Source of the DNA: Melanopsichium pennsylvanicum
Lineage: Eukaryota; Basidiomycota; Ustilaginomycetes; Ustilaginales
NCBI GenBank assembly: GCA_900208305.1
Contig: OAPG01000003.1
Location: forward strand, 1,054,001 to 1,118,000
DNA: 64,000 bases
Direction: 5' to 3'
Positions 1 through 11,571 of the stretch are shown one piece after another; within the stretch, counting starts at the first letter, position 1, and every line of letters starts with the position of its first letter. The notes beneath the pieces are model-generated. The model searched no databases, was not told the origin of the DNA, and worked only from the letters and a program-made list of their open reading frames with translations. A program made the translations under genes and the position numbers.

Positions 1-3000
1 GCCCAGGGTGAAATCGTTGACTTCAGGCAGTAGATGGCCAAATTTGTGTTGATCTTCGGACCACGTATCTTGATGAGTCCTCTTGAAATCGGCGGCGCAC
101 TTTCGGACCGTGGTGGAAATGGGTACTGGATCATCCGTATGTTGTGCCACTGTTTCGACGATCAAACTTGGCATCCAGTCGGGTACTTCGTACGGGAATG
201 CAGCGAGCAAGGCCGATGCTCCTAAAATACCCGAATGCAGAGTGAGCAGTTGCTGGTCATAACCCGTCTCGCCTCGACGAGGGACCAGAGTCGTGGCGAC
301 CGTCTTGGTAAAGCGATTCTTGAGAGTCTTGATCAGCTGACGCTGAGAGCAACGGACAATGCCCGAAAGCGTCGTGGCGGCCATTTCTCGCACTTCGAGA
401 TGCTTATCGCTCAGAAGCCCGAGAAGCAACTCGACGATCGAGTTGATCAATTTCTCATTGAGGTAGAAGAGGTTTTGGAAGTAGATCACTTGCAAAACGG
501 GGAGCGAGTCGAGTCGTGCACGCCACGAATCCACCGACGAACGCGTCACCTGCAGAAGCGTATCGATCAATTTTCCTGCGTACTCGGACGTGAACGGATA
601 TGTCGAGATTTTGGTCAAGACCGCTCTAGCAAGTACCGATAGCTCCTTGTTATCGTGCAGTTCGAGCATGGCAAAAATATCGGGGATGTACTTGATCACC
701 TCGCCCGCAAGAGCACTGTTGCGATGATCACCCATCGTCGTCGAGATCCACAGCAGGGCGGTCATAGCGGCACGGTCGTACTGCGAAGTGCCTTCCGCAG
801 TGGGCGTCCTTTCCGTGCGCCACTGTGCGAGTTGCTGGGAGAGCTTCTCCAAACGACCGCTGTACAACTCGGGTCTGGACAGCAAGGATCCCTGACCAGA
901 GCTGCACGCATCTAGCATCAGCTCGACGCTGCCAAACGATGGATTGACCTGCAACAGCTCGAGATCGGCCAGACCCTCACTGATGACACTTCGAACCTCT
1001 TGGAAGTGGCTGTCGAAGTTGTCCGAGTAGATGCGTATGAATTCGTCTGCTCCGAATGGAGCAAATTGCAGATTCATCGAGATCATAGCGCCTCGCAACA
1101 GGTTCTGCGCTTTGGCTTGCTCCCAAGGGCTCGCGGTGTTGTTGTCCCTGCCGATGTTGTCCCGGGCAGCCTGGACGATATAGTTGACAAGCGGAAGCGC
1201 ACGTCGCGGGTCACGAGACTGCAGCATGTACTCGATGCACGACTGCCAAGCAGGCTGGCTATCGGGAGTGCAACCTTCAAAAATCTTAGGGAGGAGGCTC
1301 TCGAGCCATGACCAGAGTTTCGCCTGATCCTTCATGTTCCAGTGTTTTGAGCCGCGATAGACACCGCAGACAAGCTCGGATGCAGCTCGGTGGCGGTGAC
1401 GGTCCTTCTCTGCAATACACTGCTCCGTAACCGTCGTGATAAACGGCAGTAGCTCAACCCCAAAGATCTGAAAGATGGATTTGAGCAGTGTGACCGAGTC
1501 ACTGCCAGGATAGTCTCGGTCCTTCTCTTGAGACAGATGACGACAGAAAGATTGCCACCAGGAGTCCTGTGTAAGCTTGGCGCGCACTGCATCGATAGCG
1601 GTCTGCGAAGCGTCTTCCCAGCTAAATACGACGCCATCGGCGGGCGGAGGATCGTAAAAGTCCTCCTCCTCACCCCATACCAGCCAGCCTTGCGAGGGTT
1701 TGTCTCGCAACTTGCTCTCAGGCGTCAAAGACTCGGCGAACGAGGCAATGTACTGCTCTGTCCACTCTTTCGTAACGGGACTCGGTAGTTTTCCAGAGTG
1801 CTTGAGTGGATTCTTGGCCTGGCCGAGCAAAAGATTCTCGTCCGTAGATGCGAGCGTGCGCAGCTTCACATAGTAAAGAATCTTGGTGATAGCGGCCTGC
1901 GCACAGTGGCGCATCTTGGGATTCTCCGAGATCATCTGCTCGGCGAGATACGTTGCTGAGGCGGCTCCGAGAGGCCTGTCTTTTCGGATCAGCGCCCTCA
2001 GCAATCGTGCAGCGAAGATGGAGAAGGCCCAGTGCGTCGTCTCTCTCTGTGCAAACTCCAGCGTCTTCGCGGTCAGCTCTTCTTGCAATCGGTCGACCCT
2101 TTCGAGACGCAGGCGTCTTTTGGCGGCAACAGCCTCGATGAGCTTCGCATCTGCAGTCTGCAAATCGACCGGAAGCGCCCGCTCCAGGATGTCAGCCGCT
2201 TCATTGAGCGCGGCCGAGTGGACCTTGTCGGTTAGTGTAGATGGCTCTGCGAAACGGATGATGAAGTCGTTGATGATGCCGCGAACAAGCTTCTGGATCG
2301 AAGGCTTGGAGTGGTGTTGAGCATCCAACAGACTCATGATATATTCGACGCTGAAGCGCGCATCCGTAAGACAGAGGTACGAAGCACCTTTGCTGCCGAG
2401 CACGTAGAGCGCTCCCTTCATTTTATCATCCGGCACGCCAGGCTGGATCGCTTGAATCAGCTTGGGCAAGCACAGGATCCACGTACCGTCGTACACACCA
2501 CCGATAGTATCCAGCGTGTTCTGCGCTGTCTGCCGGATTCCTACATAGTTGGACATGCAGAATTCGAGGATCTGCAGGATGAGCTTGTCCGTCAGAGGCG
2601 TCCTCTTCCGATGGAAACTGTTGAGCCTGGCACGGCTTGTGTTGTAGAAGGCAGCACGACGCACAAAGAGCACGCGAGGAAAGGCCTTTTGCTTGGCATG
2701 AAGCTTGGCGATGTTGCGGAAGAAGCTGAGAGATCGCATGTGGGCCTTGTAGTCCTCGCCGTTATAGCTATAGCAGGTCAAGAACGAGCGAATAGACCGG
2801 ATGAGCATCTTGACACAGTCAATCTGATCCTCGGCGCCCGATTCTTGAGTGCTTTGCGCGGCGAGGTGCAGGACTTTTCCGACCCGCTGTTTGAAGGCTG
2901 CCACCTTTTGGTAGCGAGCATCTTTGCGGTCGGTCAAGCAGAAGTGAGATTTGAAGCGGGGAGGAATGTCGACAAATTCGGGCACTTCATCACCCAAATC

Positions 3001-6000
3001 CATCGCTGGCTCTCCGCCGCCGACTTCATCCTCCTCGATGAGACTCGGCATACCAATCACACCCATCCTGACGACCATCAAATACCGGCAGAAATCATTG
3101 GACCAAGCCTTGTCCCTGGTGAGGCCCTCAGCCTGAAGCGCTTCAACCTTGTCCACGGCAGGAACCACAACTCTCTCGATAAGCTCGAGCGTCATACCGA
3201 TCTCTGCCTCATTGGGTGTATGCCAGTTGATGTTGATAGCCTTCTCCTCGTACATCTTGCCCCAAAAGAGATGCGAGCGCTTCACAAAGTCTTCGCTCTC
3301 CCAAGTTTCTTGGTTGACGAAACGCTGCTCACGTGGGTACAGCGAAGTCAGCGAAGATATGACCTTCTGCACGAGCTTGGCACCAAATGAGTAACCTCTC
3401 TCGGTCCTGCAATTTTCGGTGATGAGCTGCAGCACCGAGATTAAGTCATCTTTGTAGTGCAGCAGATGCTCACTGGGCCCATTCAGGGCACCCGTCAGCA
3501 CACTCAGGTTCCAGTGCAGCGTTGCGTCGCTTGGAGCGGGCAGACTTGTGCTAGTAGTTCGCGTGGAACTTGCGCCGTTTGCGATCTCCGCGCGGATGTT
3601 GGCGATGCACTTAAGTACGAGCCTCTCGAGAACCATCTTGCTGTCTGCACGAGCAAAGCAGCCGACCAGAGACCCGATGACACGTACAGAGGTGGCTGAG
3701 ACTGTAGTGGCGCAATAGTCCGCGATCTTGTCAAAGGACTTTTGTAGGAGGTAAGGGCTCATGGCTCGGCAGACTCCATCTGATGCAGCCATGATCATGT
3801 TGATGACTTGCTCCTCGGACTTGCCGCCCGTTCGACCACCCTTGCCCTCTTCAGGCAGCGTCTCGAATAGCGACAGAACACGCTGGAAGAAGGCCGAGAT
3901 CCACGCCTCGAAGTCAGCAGTGCTTATTCGCAGCTCGTAGTCTTCTTGCTCTGGAGATGCTGTAATGACTTCCTCGGCAGCCGCGGCAGCCGAAGTCTCG
4001 GGAGCATCGACTTTCAATGCAGGTTGATCAGGGATCGCCTCGAAAGACTGTTCATCATCAGCGTACGCCTCTGGCCTAGTGAGATCATCGATGCGGATCG
4101 AGAGAGTCGACAAGAGCACAAACATGCAGGTGCTCATTGTCTTCATAGGGTCGTTCAAGTCGATGCCGGGGATACACAGCTGCAGCAGCGGTACCAGGTG
4201 CTTTCCACCAGCCCGGTAGAGTTGACGAGACGTGAAGACGGGCGACAATGTCGAGAGGGCTGTGATGACGGCGTTGGTGCGATGTGTGGTCTCGAGCGCC
4301 TCAAGCGAGTTGAAGGCTCGATCCAGGACAGCTGGGAACACCATCTCGGGCGCGAGGATAGCCATCCTCTTCAGACTTGCTTGCGATGCTGCAATAGTGA
4401 TTGGATCCTTTGAGAACATCGAGAGAAGACAGACAGTACGAAGGATCGAGACGATCTCAGTCTTCATCTCGTCTGTGAGACGATACTGCTGCGGGGTCTT
4501 GCACTGCGGGCGCTCTTCCTCCTTGACACGTTTGAGGAACTCGAACATGATCTGCTGCACCAAGTTCGACAGTGAAATCTGCCACATGCCCCAGTTGGAA
4601 GGATGGAAGTAGCTCTCGGTGGCTTGCACAAATTTGGCGAGGTGGTCGAGTGCCTTGGATCCTGCAGGGTATGTCGTCAAAGGCTTGCTTGCGCCGGCGT
4701 CTGTAGGGGTGGGGACGTTCGAAGCTGAGGCTGCCTTGCTTGCGCTCGGCCCATCTCGGGAGATGGAATAGGCGATAATTACGGCAAAGGAGCGCAAGCG
4801 GTCACTGGGCTTCTTCATCTTAAGCGTTGCACCCGATGCAGCAGCATCTGGACCGCTACGGACGCTTGCGGACTGAGCCATCAGGGCGGCATTGGCTGCC
4901 TTTGTCGAACCTACTGGGAGACCAGCCGACTTGAGACACTTGGTCATGATGAGCGAGTACTGCTGTTCAGTAAAGATACCAATGTCGCTGAAGAGACCGA
5001 TTCTGCCTGATGGGCTGGCGGTGCCTGATGTTGATGTCGAATCGGCATCAACCAGCTTTTGCGATGCATTCCTCTCGTCCATTTGCTCGTCGCCTTCAGC
5101 ACGTTCAGCAGACTGTACCTCGGGTCGACTTGTCGCTTCAGCCAGCGACCCAGCTTTGCGAGCAGAGGATGCAGAACTGATAGATGGATCTGTAACATGC
5201 AGTTCTGCCAGGCGAGCTAGCAAGTCGAGCATCTGATCGTCAAAGAGGGACGAGTTGAAGCTTTCCCAGAGTCGGAACATGGTTGGTAGCCATCGTTGCG
5301 GATGACTGATGGGAAGGAAATGCACCAGGAAGGCCTGCGTTGCGATGACAGAATTTAGGTTGGACCCATCCATCTTGGGCAGGAAGGTTCGCAGCATTTC
5401 GTCTGTCTCGCTAGCAGGGAAGAAGCGCTGTGAAGTCTCTGCGAGGTCGAGAAGGACGTCGGCAATATTGGTGAGTCCAGTTCTGCGACGTTTAGGGAAG
5501 AGCTCCTTTTCCAAAATGTTGTAGAGCGGCCTCCATGGCAGTGTGAGATCTTTGATGTCGAGCTTCTTCTTGTTCTCGATGAGCGTTATGCACATATTGG
5601 CTGCGAGCTCGACGCATCTAGTATTTAGACCAGGAAGCACAGCGAGCTCGTAATACAGTCGAGCAAGTCGCGCTCTCGTGTTACGGACGATAGGGTACTT
5701 GAGCGATAAAAGACATTGTAGCCTGTGATTCCACTGGATGAGACCTATGTCGTAGTCTTTGGTGCGCACGCAATCGACCAAGCGGCGAATGATGTGATCG
5801 AGACGAAGATCGAAATGCTCGAGTGATTCGCATTCGTATGGCAAGCTTTGAGGGTAGTCGAGTTGGAGATGCCTGTTCTCCCCCTTTGGCTTTTTTGTGG
5901 GCTGTGAATTGCGATCTGAGCTGCCTCCATCGAGGTTCAGGGTGGGCATCTCCTCGTCTTCGTCTTCGTCGATATCCACGGCGGGTTCCATGGGGCTATC

Positions 6001-6027
6001 GATCTCGAGAACATCATCGTCGTCCAT
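1..6027 (-). CDS. BLM10: Proteasome activator BLM10/PA200 (PSME4), C-terminus cut by window edge
   Basis: One uninterrupted frame of 2009 codons runs from the ATG at 6027 down to base 1 without a stop or an obvious intron. Blm10/PA200 is a HEAT-repeat dome that caps the 20S/26S proteasome in the nucleus and cytoplasm and opens the core gate through a C-terminal YYX-type tail. The N-terminus is strongly acidic (MDDDDVLEID, then an Asp/Glu run near residues 20-26). The first conserved block, around LQLDYPQSLPYECESLEHFD, and long alpha-helical stretches follow. The last residues in the window, around HQDTWSEDQHKF, match the family's C-terminal segment, so only about 20-40 residues should be missing, including the gate-opening tail. 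I recognised the family from these blocks and from length (about 2000 residues). The start is the first ATG of the frame. The + strand ORFs opposite are shadows. Confidence 0.82.
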   Translation of the reverse strand, partial: MDDDDVLEIDSPMEPAVDIDEDEDEEMPTLNLDGGSSDRNSQPTKKPKGENRHLQLDYPQSLPYECESLEHFDLRLDHIIRRLVDCVRTKDYDIGLIQWNHRLQCLLSLKYPIVRNTRARLARLYYELAVLPGLNTRCVELAANMCITLIENKKKLDIKDLTLPWRPLYNILEKELFPKRRRTGLTNIADVLLDLAETSQRFFPASETDEMLRTFLPKMDGSNLNSVIATQAFLVHFLPISHPQRWLPTMFRLWESFNSSLFDDQMLDLLARLAELHVTDPSISSASSARKAGSLAEATSRPEVQSAERAEGDEQMDERNASQKLVDADSTSTSGTASPSGRIGLFSDIGIFTEQQYSLIMTKCLKSAGLPVGSTKAANAALMAQSASVRSGPDAAASGATLKMKKPSDRLRSFAVIIAYSISRDGPSASKAASASNVPTPTDAGASKPLTTYPAGSKALDHLAKFVQATESYFHPSNWGMWQISLSNLVQQIMFEFLKRVKEEERPQCKTPQQYRLTDEMKTEIVSILRTVCLLSMFSKDPITIAASQASLKRMAILAPEMVFPAVLDRAFNSLEALETTHRTNAVITALSTLSPVFTSRQLYRAGGKHLVPLLQLCIPGIDLNDPMKTMSTCMFVLLSTLSIRIDDLTRPEAYADDEQSFEAIPDQPALKVDAPETSAAAAAEEVITASPEQEDYELRISTADFEAWISAFFQRVLSLFETLPEEGKGGRTGGKSEEQVINMIMAASDGVCRAMSPYLLQKSFDKIADYCATTVSATSVRVIGSLVGCFARADSKMVLERLVLKCIANIRAEIANGASSTRTTSTSLPAPSDATLHWNLSVLTGALNGPSEHLLHYKDDLISVLQLITENCRTERGYSFGAKLVQKVISSLTSLYPREQRFVNQETWESEDFVKRSHLFWGKMYEEKAININWHTPNEAEIGMTLELIERVVVPAVDKVEALQAEGLTRDKAWSNDFCRYLMVVRMGVIGMPSLIEEDEVGGGEPAMDLGDEVPEFVDIPPRFKSHFCLTDRKDARYQKVAAFKQRVGKVLHLAAQSTQESGAEDQIDCVKMLIRSIRSFLTCYSYNGEDYKAHMRSLSFFRNIAKLHAKQKAFPRVLFVRRAAFYNTSRARLNSFHRKRTPLTDKLILQILEFCMSNYVGIRQTAQNTLDTIGGVYDGTWILCLPKLIQAIQPGVPDDKMKGALYVLGSKGASYLCLTDARFSVEYIMSLLDAQHHSKPSIQKLVRGIINDFIIRFAEPSTLTDKVHSAALNEAADILERALPVDLQTADAKLIEAVAAKRRLRLERVDRLQEELTAKTLEFAQRETTHWAFSIFAARLLRALIRKDRPLGAASATYLAEQMISENPKMRHCAQAAITKILYYVKLRTLASTDENLLLGQAKNPLKHSGKLPSPVTKEWTEQYIASFAESLTPESKLRDKPSQGWLVWGEEEDFYDPPPADGVVFSWEDASQTAIDAVRAKLTQDSWWQSFCRHLSQEKDRDYPGSDSVTLLKSIFQIFGVELLPFITTVTEQCIAEKDRHRHRAASELVCGVYRGSKHWNMKDQAKLWSWLESLLPKIFEGCTPDSQPAWQSCIEYMLQSRDPRRALPLVNYIVQAARDNIGRDNNTASPWEQAKAQNLLRGAMISMNLQFAPFGADEFIRIYSDNFDSHFQEVRSVISEGLADLELLQVNPSFGSVELMLDACSSGQGSLLSRPELYSGRLEKLSQQLAQWRTERTPTAEGTSQYDRAAMTALLWISTTMGDHRNSALAGEVIKYIPDIFAMLELHDNKELSVLARAVLTKISTYPFTSEYAGKLIDTLLQVTRSSVDSWRARLDSLPVLQVIYFQNLFYLNEKLINSIVELLLGLLSDKHLEVREMAATTLSGIVRCSQRQLIKTLKNRFTKTVATTLVPRRGETGYDQQLLTLHSGILGASALLAAFPYEVPDWMPSLIVETVAQHTDDPVPISTTVRKCAADFKRTHQDTWSEDQHKFGHLLPEVNDFTLG

Positions 6028-6897
6028 TTTGGCTGAGGTAAGCGAGCTTGAAATCTTGGCCGGAAGATCTGACAGAAAGGCTTTGACGTGAGCCGGCTTG
6101 GAAGAGGGCTAGTACAAAGACGAAGGGTGCTTGAGTGCGATGGAGAGGCAAGGAGGCAAGGGTCCTGCGTGTGTCTTTGTAGGGTTGAGGTGGAACAAAG
6201 TGTCGAACAAAAGTGTCGAAGAAAAGTGTCGAAGAAAAGTGTCACTTTTTTGGTTGGACGCGTACCCAATCGTGAATCAATAATAATAATAATCCTCCAC
6301 AACACACTTCAGAGGCCGCGCAACAACGCTGAGTTGACAACTGATCTCGGACAAATTCACGGAATAATAATTTCAATTCAAAATTAAATAATGATAGAAT
6401 TCAGCCATTCGCCAAAAGCTTAAGTGCAAGCGCTGGTTGGCCAACATCTCGCGTGGCGGTTGACTGCTGCTCATCATCAGCTGATCCAATCTGCGAGGTG
6501 GATGGAATTTACTGTATAGTTTTCAGTATCTGGCGCTCAATAGAAGCACTGTCCGAACAAGATCAAAATGAGTTGCGTCTCATGAGCCATCTGGAGCTGC
6601 ATTTTGATCCATGGGCTCCCTGTTTCCGAGGCAATCTTATCAAAGCAACGTGCGATTACGACGCCCTCAGACGACTCTGACGCGCGTCGCACATCGCAAA
6701 CGTTGGCCCCACTCCCTTGGTCGATGCTCGACGAATGTGAATCTCACACTACTTTAGACAAAGCAAATGCGTTGCACCCTATGTTAAGATGTAAATTGTA
6801 CAAAAGTGAGGAGCCATTTCGGATATTCAGGCTTGGAAACGGCAATATCATGTGTGAGACGTTGTAACGCGTTCATGGTCCGGAGAATTGAGTCGGT
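6028..6897. other. Spacer between BLM10 start and RAB11 stop
   Basis: This 870-bp stretch holds the BLM10 upstream region and the RAB11 3' end. I see no gene. It contains a 13-bp tandem repeat at 6198-6243, an ACGCGT hexamer at 6258-6263 and a short (TAA)n run near 6280-6293. Confidence 0.6.
6198..6243. repeat. 13-bp tandem repeat, about 3.5 copies
   Basis: The unit AAGTGTCGAAGAA occurs at 6198-6210 (with C for the G at position 11), 6211-6223 and 6224-6236, then a partial copy to 6243. It lies about 170 bp upstream of the BLM10 ATG. Confidence 0.85.
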
Positions 6898-8046
<1,149 letters not shown>

Positions 8047-8219
8047 TCAGATGCGCTTTGTAGGTAGTCAAATACGCCTATGATTAGATTTGCAGAGAGT
8101 CAGAAGCCAGGAGACAAGTTGAAAGCGTCGAATCGCTGTAGTAATTGAGGATGGTGTGGAAATGGTGTGAAAAGTGTTGATGAAAGCAAATTGGTGAAAT
8201 CAAGCGTTGGTCTCGACTT

Positions 8220-8220
<1 letters not shown>

Positions 8221-8262
<42 letters not shown>
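8221..8262. repeat. (CAG)14 trinucleotide repeat
   Basis: Fourteen perfect CAG units on the + strand, i.e. CTG on the RAB11 sense strand, lie about 295 bp upstream of the RAB11 ATG. The tract probably sits in the promoter or 5' leader. Confidence 0.95.
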
Positions 8263-8263
<1 letters not shown>

Positions 8264-8424
8264 TCAAATCTGTCGTGCGCTAACTTATCAAGACAAAAAG
8301 CGTGTCTGAGCTGCAGCTCTTAGACTTTGACCTCAAACACTATCCAAGTGCTAGTCTGCCCCGCGCTCACGCTGGTTGAATTCGAGGGTCCCTCAGCCAG
8401 CAAGGCCGCACATTCACCACTTAC

Positions 8425-8453
8425 CCAGCCAGCCAGCCAGCCGGCCAGCCGGC
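8425..8453. repeat. CAGC-type tetranucleotide repeat
   Basis: Consecutive CAGC/CGGC tetranucleotides are followed directly by an A7 run. Confidence 0.85.
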
Positions 8454-8967
8454 AAAAAAACCACGCGCACTGGGAATTTGGCACACTTTGTTTGACCTTT
8501 TTAAGGTGAGCCCCACCGCCGCCGTCGCTGTCGCCGTCGTCGCCGCTTTGCACTGACTGTGTGCTCAAACGCCCGGTTTTTTTTTTCATTTCGCACTTAC
8601 TGCTCGCTCTCAAGATTTTCAACAGACGCGCCTGAAATCTCTGGGCGACCCCGATCAGACTAAAGGACTGTTGAACCGCATCTCACTCCACCGTCAGCCG
8701 ATGTGAGTTTTCGATCCGAGACGAGCTCATATCATGCTATCGATTGGTTCCTCGAACTCATCGAAGCACTCGGGTCACACGGAACAAGAAAAACAAATGA
8801 GAGACGAGAAGATAGATATTGGCATTGCTGGGTTGCATACGACAGATTCTATCATCATAGCATTCAAAACAAGAACCACGAAAAAGTGTCAGCGAGGTGA
8901 ACCGCTAAGAGATGTGATTCATTTTTGTACGAGACACCGATGACCAGGAGACTCGAATGACGACAGC

Positions 8968-9426
8968 TCAGTGATGCATGTTTGGCTGTATGCTATAGTC
9001 ACTCTTCAATACATTTGCAGTCTGGGGCGACACTGGTTGCTCATCATCGCTGTCGTCATTCGAATTCTCGGTGGCTTGCATTGTCCTTGATGATATGCGG
9101 ATATAGGGGGAGGTGAGAAACTTACTTTGCGACTCCGAGCCATCTCTGCCACTCTTTGAGCACAGATGGCAGGCACGAGTAACAGAGAGGTCCAGAGGAC
9201 CAAATGAAGTGAAAGGAAAACGAGTCTACTCACCTGGCAATCCACGCAGCGACGAGGATCGCAAAAACAACACTAACAAGTCGAAAGACAAAAAGTATGT
9301 CGGTCGAGACCGCTTCCGACTTGCAAACGACTCGATCCACCCTCCACGATGACCTATATCCTGGGACGAATTGCGTCGGGATTCTCACGAAGAGACTCAC
9401 CATCGCCATCCTCGGGCAAACATCAT
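8968..9426 (-). CDS. Tentative four-exon small single-pass membrane protein
   Basis: I do not recognise this protein. A consistent minus-strand model joins 9401-9426, 9234-9353, 9127-9152 and 8968-9074: 279 nt, 92 residues. The introns are very short (47, 81 and 52 bp), each with a GTGAGT or GTAAGT donor and an AG acceptor, and all phases agree. The product has a basic Trp/Arg-rich N-terminus (MMFARGWRWSSW), one hydrophobic segment of about 20 residues (LFVFRLVSVVFAILVAAWIA) and an acidic Ser-rich tail (NSNDDSDDEQPVSP). This suggests a small membrane protein with a hydrophilic tail. The support is splice-site and phase consistency only. Exon 3 is just 26 nt, an alternative acceptor two bases away gives another frame, and further 5' exons are possible. 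Confidence 0.3.
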
Positions 9427-10124
9427 GTAGACCTTCGCCGAAACGAATTGCGGTGAACCGAGCCTCGCCGGTATTAGCAGATGCAACGACCCATCACGCC
9501 TGCCACGAGGAGCAGACACGACGAAAGGGAAGGGTTTTTTCGTAAAGCCAACTCCTTCTTCTTTTCTTGAAGACGGGAACGCGAACTTGGCACGGAGGAA
9601 AAGTCCAAGCTCGAACTTTTGTGTCTATTGTTGATATTGTATCGTTGTCAGATGCAAAGGCAGTAGAATCGTCAGCATGTTGGTTTGACGGATCAGAACT
9701 ACATTACGAGCGAGCTTGTGGTAACATACCTTCTTGGATTTTTGTTCGAAGAGAAGAAGAAAGGAGATGCGCTTGGTGGTCCAGCTTTTCTACTTGTTCT
9801 CGGTTGGCAGAGCTTCTTCCTGTCCGCAGACCACGCAAGCAGAAAATTGCAACGCATCGAGAAAAAAAAACAGGGAAGTCTCAGCTTGGAAGCAGAAGAA
9901 AAAGCAAAGTCACGTGCAAATGTAAGATTCCTGATATTCACAAATGCCGCAAAAAAGGGACTGCCAAAGTGTTGATCTTCCATGTGGACCCTGAAAGCAG
10001 TCCCACGTCCTACCTTGCTCTTCGAACATCGACATGAGCCTCGACACACTTGATCAAGAACTGTGAATGTCCCTCTCCATTCTTGAACTTTACTACTATA
10101 CTTTCTGGGAATAACCGCGTAGCA
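9427..10124. other. Spacer upstream of the Nur1-like gene
   Basis: About 700 bp with overlapping short frames on both strands, none convincing. It probably contains the divergent promoters of the + gene at 10125 and the tentative minus gene ending upstream at 9426. Confidence 0.45.
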
Positions 10125-11303
10125 ATGACTAGCTTTCCAACTTCACTGGCGCATTCCCCCGGATCGCCAGCATACCGCAAAGGTGTCGCATTCGGTCAGC
10201 CAGGTTGGCGTGCGTCTCGCGCTTCTCGAGGTCGTGCAAGCTTCATTGAGTCACCCCTGCAAAGGAAAGTTGCTTCGAAATCTGCTTCACCCTTTCTTCG
10301 AGACACAACGCCTTCATCCCTGCACGGCTCTCCTCTTGTTCATGAAGCATCTCGTCAAGACAGCCAAGATCCGTTCGCTTCAAGCTCTTCTAGTCTCCCA
10401 TTTCAACAAGCTGTGGGCTCTATCCACACTGACGTACAATCACCAGGCGATGAGCTAGCCGCCCCCCTCATTTCTTTAAAGGCCACACGCAAACGTTTTA
10501 TTCGCAGACGTCCCTTCCTGGAGCGCGTTCAACAGTGGCCCATCGACACATACTACCGGCTCACCTCTTCGATTCTCGACATTGAAGAACAGCTTTTCGC
10601 AGACCAGGCAGGAAACGTACTCGGTATCCTCCTTCACTTACTTTCCCTCCTGGCTCTTTTCATGTCTCCCGAATCCAGTCTGGGCTCGTGGTTCATGAAC
10701 AAACCAGCCTATCGTCGTGCTCAAAACCCAGCCATCGCGTACGAATTCCTTGTCAGTCACACCGGTGATGAGTACGCCATGGCCAACGCACTCAAACGTC
10801 ACGCCCGCAAGAGCGCCGTCCACCAAGCTTCAGATCGCTTCTTTCGTTTTGCATCCCTCGCCATCTTTGTCATCATCTTCGTCACCAGTTGCACGAACGC
10901 CTTTGTGTTTTTCACGAAACAGAGGACTTACAAGTTTTACTCGCAGCAGCCAAAACCTTTTGAAACAGCTAGTTCAAGCGTTCATTTGAAACACGGTACA
11001 AGGCAACTCTTGATGTGGGATCCCACTCCCTGTACGGCAAATTTGTTTGCAACATTTTCACCTGCTCATGCGGTGATTTACCCTGCAGCAGCATTGATCC
11101 AAATGGGACACTTTGCGTGGTTCGTATTCGTATTTTTGCTAATCGCAGTTTCGGCACCGATACACTTGATCCTACATCAATATCAGCAGCTCGTCAAAGA
11201 TAAAGGGGTTGTACAAGCTGCTGTGCTCACAGAGTACAATGAAAAGTACGTCTATCCTCGTGCCACCCCCATCGTCCGCGATCAGACAACTCAGACCGAA
11301 TAG
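10125..11303 (+). CDS. NUR1: Nur1/Mug154-like inner nuclear membrane (nuclear rim) protein
   Basis: This is an intronless frame of 392 residues starting at the first in-frame ATG (10125). The first 125 residues are Ser/Arg-rich and disordered (SPGSPAYRKG and RASRASRGRA), like a nucleoplasmic tail. A diagnostic block follows: FIRRRPFLERVQQWPIDTYY, then an EEQLF segment. Hydrophobic segments lie in GNVLGILLHLLSLLALF, FASLAIFVIIFVTSCTNAF and FAWFVFVFLLIAVSAPIHLI. The C-terminus (EYNEKYVYPRATPI, ending TQTE) also fits the family. Nur1 partners Lem2 at the nuclear envelope and tethers rDNA and heterochromatin in yeasts. Assignment rests on the RRRPFLER block and on topology; no catalytic motif exists to test. 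The downstream CCCH gene converges, with stops 268 bp apart. Confidence 0.7.
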   Translation: MTSFPTSLAHSPGSPAYRKGVAFGQPGWRASRASRGRASFIESPLQRKVASKSASPFLRDTTPSSLHGSPLVHEASRQDSQDPFASSSSSLPFQQAVGSIHTDVQSPGDELAAPLISLKATRKRFIRRRPFLERVQQWPIDTYYRLTSSILDIEEQLFADQAGNVLGILLHLLSLLALFMSPESSLGSWFMNKPAYRRAQNPAIAYEFLVSHTGDEYAMANALKRHARKSAVHQASDRFFRFASLAIFVIIFVTSCTNAFVFFTKQRTYKFYSQQPKPFETASSSVHLKHGTRQLLMWDPTPCTANLFATFSPAHAVIYPAAALIQMGHFAWFVFVFLLIAVSAPIHLILHQYQQLVKDKGVVQAAVLTEYNEKYVYPRATPIVRDQTTQTE

Positions 11304-11571
11304 AAAATTCTTCACGAACCGCACAAATTTCATACCTTATAGCGTGTTTCAAACCAATCTTTTTTTTTTTCCTCTCTTCTCTGCATTCTTTCTTTGGCTT
11401 GTGATCTTGTGCGAATCAAGCCCTGTCTTCTTTGCTTCATTCATACAGTTTGAGCTGTTGTCCTTGGTGTTTTATTTTCACGCTTTAATTGAAGCCGGGA
11501 TGGGTAGTGGTGTTAGGCTTTGTGCGGGTGATTGTGCCGATCAAGAGCTCATCTGATCGAATGCGCACGCA

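Noticed and set aside
2311..3390. 359-codon + strand frame
   Set aside because: It lies opposite the BLM10 coding sequence, whose minus-strand frame is continuous and family-matched. The + product shows no domain.
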